A DNA stretch of 64,000 nt from Bacillota bacterium. GTDB lineage: Bacteria > Bacillota > Bacilli > Paenibacillales > NBRC-103111. Of the stretch, positions 59,200-64,000 are shown in pieces; within the stretch, counting starts at the first letter, position 1; every line of letters starts with the position of its first letter. The translations under genes and the position numbers were made by a program. The notes beneath the pieces were generated by a model. The model was given only the letters and a program-made list of their open reading frames with translations. It was not told the origin of the DNA and searched no databases. The stretch spans positions 46,111 through 110,110 of the forward strand of contig JAEWGW010000037.1 in assembly GCA_023388055.1 (NCBI GenBank). Reading direction: 5' to 3'.

Positions 59200-59387
59200 A
59201 AGCGTCATAAAATGATCGCTATTGAGCTCAAACAACTAAAATTTATCGAATAGTGATCATGAAATGTATGCTAAAGCCCTTTTTTCCCCGTAAACAACCC
59301 CTTTTTACTCCGATAGCATACATTTTATGTATCCTATTTGCCCAAAAACCGGTCAATTTGCAGAATAAGATACATTTGATGTTCGCT
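59200..59387. repeat. Four-unit palindromic repeat module D (188 bp)
   Basis: Forward units start at 59200 and 59252; reverse units start at 59335 and 59387. Their first bases read AG(C/T/G)NNNCAT rather than TAACGG. The first 22 bases of each are nearly self-complementary (ACAT...ATGTATGCT types), and CTA or TTA followed by T-rich bases starts near position 20. The A/T content is much higher than in modules A-C. No gene is supported between glpX and the glnS leader. Confidence 0.65.
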
Positions 59388-59481
59388 ATCATTTTTTAAA
59401 CAATATACGGCTCCTCCAGCTTCCACCCTTCTGCCTCTGCCCTCTGCCCTCTGCCCTTCTCCGCCCTCCACAAGCTGCCCG

Positions 59482-59510
59482 TTTACAAACCTGCCGCAGT
59501 TTGTTATGAT
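59482..59510 (+). promoter_or_regulatory. Promoter of the glnS T-box leader
   Basis: TTTACA (59482), 17 bp, TATGAT (59505). Confidence 0.75.
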
Positions 59511-59516
59511 CCTAGA

Positions 59517-59808
59517 TAAATCGAAACGTGATGACGAGAAGAGTAGGGCATACGCGCTTGTACAGAGAGCTCCGGCAGCTGCGAAGGAGCCTGGCGCCTT
59601 GACCCGAACCAAGACTCCGAACAGCAGTCCGGAACCCCCAGGGGGATGGCTGACGGGTGCTCCCGTTACAGAGCTGGAGTATCGCAGAGCCTGTGGCTTT
59701 GCCGTACTTAAGATAAGGACAGGTGTGGCGACATGCCTGTTGAACTGGGGTGGCACCACGAAACTTCGTCCCCAAGACAATCTTTGTCTTGGAGATCGGA
59801 GTTTTTTT
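59517..59808 (+). promoter_or_regulatory. T-box riboswitch, glutamine specific
   Basis: Stem I begins AGTAGGGC. The AGAGAG bulge is near 59562, and the specifier loop reads GAA-C-CAA-G with codon CAA at 59610-59612. The T-box GGGGTGGCACCACG is at 59747-59760. The terminator hairpin CCAAGACAA/TTGTCTTGG with outer pairing ends in TTTTTTT (59802-59808). Uncharged tRNA-Gln should turn on glnS. Confidence 0.95.
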
Positions 59809-59840
59809 GCGTTCATTTTCTCACTTTAGGAGGGGTTAAC

Positions 59841-61529
59841 ATGAGTTACGAAAGAAATAACGAAGAGGAACATTTTCTGCTGCGGCAAATTGCGGAGGAG
59901 CTGGAGTTAGAGCCTTTTTCCAGAGGGATGTGCACCCGGTTCCCGCCGGAGCCCAATGGTTACCTGCATATTGGCAGCGTCTATGCCATCCATACCAGCT
60001 ATATGGCGGCTCAGCGTTACGGCGGCGAGTTCCATCTGCGGATGGACGATACCAACCCGCTGAAGGAGGATGCTGCTTACGTTCAGGCGATTATCGAGGA
60101 TATCCGCTGGTTGGGCTACGATCCGGGCAGGCATGTTTATTACGGCTCGGATTATTCCGCCGAGGTGTATGCCGCTGCCGTGAAGCTGGTCCGGGCAGGC
60201 AAGGCCTATGTCTGCGATCTGTCGCCTGAGGAAATGACCGTCTACAGGGGAACCTTGACGGAGCCGGGCCGGAACAGTCCGTGGCGGGAGCGTTCACCCG
60301 AAGAAAACCTGGCCTTGTTGGAGGAAATGAAGCGGGGTGAACATCCCGCCATGTCCAAGGTGCTCCGGGCCAAAATTGATATGGCCTCGCCAAATATTAA
60401 TCTCAGGGACCCAGTCCTCTACCGTATCATCCATGCGGAGCATTACCGTACCGGGCGCAGCTGGTGTATATATCCAACCTATGATTTTGCCCATCCCATT
60501 CAAGATGCTATCGAGGGAATCACCTATTCCCTCTGCTCCAATGAGTTCAGGGACCACCGCCCCTTATACGAGTGGGTGCTGAAGGAGCTGGGCATTCACG
60601 AGCCTCCCCGCCAACGGGAATTCGGCCGGCTGAATATTACGGGCGTTGTCACCAGCAAACGTTATTTGCGCCAATTGGTTCAAGGCGATTATCTGGACGG
60701 CTGGGATGATCCGCGGCTGCCTACCATCCGCGGTCTCCGGCGGCGGGGCTTTACCCCTGCCAGCATCCGCCGTTTTATTGAAGAGACCGGCAATATCCGG
60801 GCACAAACAACGGTTGATATTTCACTCCTGGAGCATTGCGCCAGACAAGAGCTGAAGCATAACACCGTCACCCTTATGGCGGTGCTCCAACCATTGAAGG
60901 TGACCATCACCAATTATCCTGGAGCCGGAACGGAGCTTCTGGAAATCGAAAACAACAGCGAACATGACGAATTAGGAAAACGGGAGGTGCCTTTTTCGGG
61001 GACATTGTTTATCGAGCGGGAGGATTTTATGGAGGAGCCGCCCAAGGGGTTCCACCGGTTGTGCCCCGGCGGGGAGGTTCGGCTGAAGGGGGCTTATTTT
61101 ATCCGCTGCCAGGAGGTTATCCGGGACCCCGATACAGGGGAAATCACTGAGTTGTTGTGCACGTATGACCCCCGTACCAAAAGCGGCAGCGGGTTTACGG
61201 AGCGGAAGGTGAAGGGGACGATCCACTGGGTTTCCGCTCCCCATGCGGTGGAGGCGGAGGTGTACTTGTTCGACAGGCTGCTGATCAATGATGAGCTGCC
61301 CAAGGAGGAGGAGCTAGATTGGAGCTTGCGGATCAATCCCAACTCCCGTACGGTGCTGAGCCATGTGAAGATTGAACCTGCTATCCGCCACGCTTCCCCG
61401 GAGGAGCGTTTCCAGTTTATCCGCCACGGTTATTTTTGCACAGACAAGGAGCTCCATTCCCCATCCCGTCCGGTATTCAACCGGATTGTGGCGCTGAAGG
61501 ACAGCTGGAAAAAGCCTGAGGGGAGATAA
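59841..61529 (+). CDS. glnS: Glutaminyl-tRNA synthetase (active-site motifs diverged)
   Basis: The 562-residue class I synthetase has the GlnRS pattern: FPPEPNGYLHIGS near residue 36, RMDDTNP, YPTYDFAHPIQDAIEGITYS, and the C-terminal beta-barrel anticodon domain. HIGH is HIGS here, and the KMSKS-like motif is VTSKR (usually VMSKR). GlnRS is uncommon in Bacilli, most of which make Gln-tRNA through GatCAB. ATG 59841 follows AGGAGGGG. The CAA-specific T-box supports a working glutamine enzyme. Confidence 0.93.
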   Translation: MSYERNNEEEHFLLRQIAEELELEPFSRGMCTRFPPEPNGYLHIGSVYAIHTSYMAAQRYGGEFHLRMDDTNPLKEDAAYVQAIIEDIRWLGYDPGRHVYYGSDYSAEVYAAAVKLVRAGKAYVCDLSPEEMTVYRGTLTEPGRNSPWRERSPEENLALLEEMKRGEHPAMSKVLRAKIDMASPNINLRDPVLYRIIHAEHYRTGRSWCIYPTYDFAHPIQDAIEGITYSLCSNEFRDHRPLYEWVLKELGIHEPPRQREFGRLNITGVVTSKRYLRQLVQGDYLDGWDDPRLPTIRGLRRRGFTPASIRRFIEETGNIRAQTTVDISLLEHCARQELKHNTVTLMAVLQPLKVTITNYPGAGTELLEIENNSEHDELGKREVPFSGTLFIEREDFMEEPPKGFHRLCPGGEVRLKGAYFIRCQEVIRDPDTGEITELLCTYDPRTKSGSGFTERKVKGTIHWVSAPHAVEAEVYLFDRLLINDELPKEEELDWSLRINPNSRTVLSHVKIEPAIRHASPEERFQFIRHGYFCTDKELHSPSRPVFNRIVALKDSWKKPEGR

Positions 61530-61540
61530 CCCCTCAGGCT
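61508..61540 (-). terminator. Terminator overlapping the 3' end of glnS
   Basis: AGCCTGAGGGG/CCCCTCAGGCT with a 6-nt loop is followed by TTTTT only on the minus strand. It ends the convergent pseudogene transcript, and its stem includes the last glnS codons. Confidence 0.75.
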
Positions 61541-61542
61541 GC

Positions 61543-62825
61543 CTATTCCTTATCGTAATTTTCTTCGCCCACCTGAATGCTGCCGTCCTCATGCTCGAAG
61601 AACAAGGAGCTTACAATCTTGCCGTCGTGGAAGGCAAATACGATGGTATTGCCGCTGATCCGGTAAGAGCCGCTGTCGGAACCGCCGGCCGCCCCCGTGG
61701 TGGGCGCACTGCCCTGCACATTGCCGATCATCATGCTGTCGGTTGTGAAGGTTCCGTCGGCTTTCAGCGTGAGCGTATGGGTCCAGGAGGTGGAGCCGGC
61801 GGAGATGCCGATCAGACCCTGGAAGCCGCTGTGGACATAAGTCCCGTTAAGCGTGAGCCCGGGTTGGACTGTCAAAACACGGTCCAGCTCTACGTCGTCG
61901 ATATGCAGCTTGCCGGATTTGACCGCTATTTCATAGGTGTCTCCGTTATCCAGCGCCAATGTGCCGTTTTGGATGGTATAGCTCTGGCAGCCGTCCCGGG
62001 AGCAGTCGATGGTTTCCGGCCCGCCTTGTGGCGGAGCCCCAACCACAGCCTTGTTCTCCGGCAGGAAGGTGATGATATTCCAGCACATGCCGCCGCACTC
62101 GTAGCCGTCGTAGTCGGGGCTAAAGCCGTAATACATGCCCCGCAGCTGATTCAGATTTACCTGGTCGGAAGCGGCAGGCTGGTAAGAGCCGTCCCCGGCA
62201 GGCGCGTCCGGCACAGCTACCGGCGTTTGCGGCTGTTGCGGTTGTTGCGGGCTATTGGCGGTCAGCTCGTCATATTTCTTTTTGAATTCGGCAATTTGCT
62301 TGTTGATCTCCGCTTCGGCAGCGGCCTTCGTCAGGCCGTTGGCAGCCAGGTACGGTTCCGTGTAAACGAGAATTTGCGGCTTATACGGATTCCATGCCAC
62401 AAGCGCCTGAGTCGTCTCCCCTACAAAACGGAGGGGCACCATGGTATAGCCGTCGATGATTTGGGGAGCCAGCAGCATCTGAACACCGGTTCCGTTGACA
62501 GTAGCCGCTTGGCTGCCGATGGTCATGACGATGGTCAGGCCTTCTTTTGCCCCGTAACCGTCTGCTGCTCAGGATTCCAGCCCACCTCAAGCCCCATCGC
62601 CTCAAACAAGGGACGGAAAGGAACCAGGGTTGTGCCATTTTCAAGCAGGGGAGCAATGGGGAAGGACAACGTTTTGTCATCCAGATTAACCTCAATGGTT
62701 TTGTCAGCTGCGGGCGATGCCTCTACCTTGCCCTCAGATAGGCTAAGCGCCAATGCCAGGCTCAGCCAACATGCAGCAATCATCATTCGTCGGACAGCTG
62801 CCTGGGCTATTTCTGCTTTTCTCAT
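61543..62825 (-). pseudogene. Copper-amine-oxidase-N-domain secreted protein, frameshifted
   Basis: Two adjacent frames together give one protein. The first part (from ATG 62825) has a signal peptide and the first half of a copper amine oxidase N-terminal domain (NGTTLVPFRPLFEAMGLEVG), then stops at 62535. The second frame continues the same domain (MTIGSQAATVNG, DGYTMVPLRFVGETTQALV), then a Gln/Pro-rich linker and a C-terminal beta-rich domain with four Cys. Restoring one G in the GAAGGCC run near 62540 joins them. It is a one-base deletion or a sequencing error. The domain is a cell-surface module and does not imply oxidase activity. Confidence 0.8.
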
Positions 62826-62970
62826 TACATGCATCATCCTTTCGGCAATCTTTGATTTTCAGAACAGTTATACGGACGGACTTTTAGTTTTTTAACCGGA
62901 TTGCACAATTGTTCAAACATGCCAAGCTGATAAGCGTCATGAGGGCATGATTATTTATACGTCATGGACC

Positions 62971-63020
62971 AAAAAAAACACCATTTGCCCCTGAATGGCG
63001 CGGCGGGGCAAATAGTGTTT
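62971..63020 (-). terminator. Terminator of the SLH gene
   Basis: AACACTATTTGCCCC/GGGGCAAATGGTGTT is followed on the minus strand by TTTTTTT. Confidence 0.85.
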
Positions 63021-63051
63021 ATGCAAAAAGCTGCGCCTATGAGGCTCAGGC

Positions 63052-63757
63052 TTATTGGGCTGCTTCCGGTCCCGGATGCTCCGCCGCGTAAGCCACAGCT
63101 TTATCCAGCATGGCTGCTGCTGCTTCCTGGGTAATTTTCGCCTTGGGGTGGAATTTGCCGTCCGCATCCAGCGAGGTGATGCCGAATTTCAGGGAACGCT
63201 GCACGGCCCCTTGAAATCCGGGGGTCAAGTCTGCCTCATCGCTGATAGCAGCAGGCACAAGGTTAATCAGCGGGTACTGCCTGGATTTCTCCAAAGCCTG
63301 CTGCAGATAGGAGGTGTATTCCTCCTTGGTCAGGGTTTGGGCGGGATCCACTTCCTCGCCAAGCTCGATGCCGGCATCATGTGCTGCCACGAAGGCGGAG
63401 GCATACCAGGCATCATCCGCTACCTTGCTGTACAGGCTGCTGGCCTTTGTTGTATCCTCTTTCGCCTTCAGTTGCAAACCTGCGGCAATCCTGGATACGG
63501 CCTCCGCTGCCGTCAGCTCCTGATCGGCGATATACACATCCTGGCCTTTCTCATGAAGAGGAGGGATCGGCTTCACCGATTCCACAAAGCGGACCGCATT
63601 AAAGATGTAACCGGCCGCTTCCGCCCGTGTTACCGGAGCTTGGGGATGAAACAGGCCATCCGCATCCAAAGCGCTGATTTTGGTGATCAGGGAGCGTTGA
63701 ATCGCACCCTGGTAAGCAGTGGTGATGGAGTCTTCATCGGTGATATTAATAAAAATC
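63052..63757 (-). pseudogene. S-layer homology (SLH) domain protein, 5' part lost to an insertion
   Basis: In-frame coding reaches 63744 or a little beyond and includes most of an SLH repeat upstream of the first possible start (ITDEDSITTAYQGAIQRSL, DADGLFHPQAPVTRAEAAGY). A weak SLH-like stretch and one more full repeat follow (FQGAVQRSLKFGITSLDADG). There is no signal peptide and no start codon with a ribosome site. The frame is cut at about 63745-63757, exactly where the transposase gene ends, so the insertion removed or displaced the 5' end. SLH domains anchor proteins to cell-wall polymers. Confidence 0.8.
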
Positions 63758-64000
63758 TCAACTTTCGCAGCTCAATTCTCCAAACAAACCCTTGATATAG
63801 CTGGGTAAACCGGAGATCCATTCCTGTAGTTGACAAAATACAGCTGTTTTGTTCTTCTTGGTTTTTGCCTGGAACATTTCGAGAAATAAACTCATGAGCT
63901 GCTGGAGCGCAGTCTGGTAGTCCAAATCGCGGACCTCGTCGGCAAAGAGAAAGAAGAGTCCTCCCAGGGATCGGTCATCACTGGATTGTCGCCGTTCGTA
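63758..64000 (-). mobile_element. Insertion sequence, transposase 3' end (IS4-like)
   Basis: An 80-residue C-terminal fragment runs off the right edge. It contains YERRQSSDDRSLGGLFFLF, DEVRDLDYQTALQQLMS and KNKTAVFCQLQEWISGLPSY, a tail that I associate with IS4-family DDE transposases common in Paenibacillus. The stop codon at 63758-63760 is within about 15 bp of the interrupted SLH gene, so the element end lies there. Terminal repeats and target duplication cannot be checked, because the other end is outside. Confidence 0.75.

Noticed and set aside
62526..62545. Programmed -1 frameshift in the copper-amine-oxidase-N gene
   Set aside because: The site CAAAAGAAGG is not a slippery heptamer for simultaneous slippage, and no downstream pseudoknot is apparent.
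61591..62895. 434-codon plus-strand frame
   Set aside because: It lies opposite the frameshifted copper-amine-oxidase-N protein, and its product has no domain signature.

Overview
The window reads as chromosome of an endospore-forming, Paenibacillus-like Firmicute. The evidence is: a gerA-type germinant-receptor operon and splB; MntR, CcdA/CcdC and YidD of Bacillus type; T-box leaders; a block keeping Bacillus subtilis gene order (mntR-yqhO-...-yqhQ-yqhR-aroQ-yqhT-efp); LplB/YtcP/LipO-type sugar transporters with YesM/YesN-type regulators; and a moderately high GC content. No phage, plasmid or CRISPR is seen. The only recognisable mobile element is a transposase fragment at the right edge.

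Layout. 1-7922 (minus): sugar-uptake locus with an AraC-type membrane regulator, two permeases, a lipoprotein receptor, a beta-propeller glycosidase and a secreted carbohydrate-binding protein cut by the window edge. 8010-17241: housekeeping block with lysC, efp, yqhT, aroQ, yqhR, yqhQ, two small membrane proteins, yqhO, mntR and splB. 17250-20705: ccdA and a zinc importer (znuACB) behind a strong promoter with a probable Zur site. 20792-24921: germination operon (small 2-TM gene, gerA, gerB, gerC). 25054-27677: metG with a Met T-box, and yidD. 27678-28535: gene-free region with a repeat module and a probable Fur-controlled transcript. 28536-33002: small ORF, ccdC, a uraD-uraH fusion, an amidohydrolase and ldh. 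33647-46448: second carbohydrate locus with a very large secreted beta-helix/CBM protein, a SurA-like foldase, an HD hydrolase, a lipoprotein receptor, a YesN/YesM two-component system and divergent permeases. 46537-49798: VOC protein and a NitT/TauT-type ABC transporter. 50290-56613: tRNA-Lys, mobB-moeA, a propeller protein, a lipase and an LtaS-type synthase. 56679-61529: rpiB-deoR-glpX operon and T-box-controlled glnS. 61543-64000: two broken genes (a frameshifted copper-amine-oxidase-N protein and an SLH protein cut by a transposase gene).

How genes work together. Each sugar locus has its own regulator and candidate binding sites. In the second locus, three promoters (receptor, foldase, permeases) share tandem CTTAA boxes 20-21 bp apart, set 9-10 bp upstream of the -35. 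They are probably the sites of the adjacent YesN-type regulator. The receptor and foldase promoters also carry cre-like sites between -35 and -10. The glpX operon has CGAAAA boxes, probably for its own DeoR regulator.

Most unusual structure. The four largest gene-free gaps each hold one module of about 185 bp made of four 50-bp units, two forward and two reverse. Unit starts are at offsets 0, 50, 134 and 184 in three modules, and at 0, 52, 135 and 187 in the fourth. Geometry is nearly identical although sequence differs strongly between loci. I do not recognise a named family.
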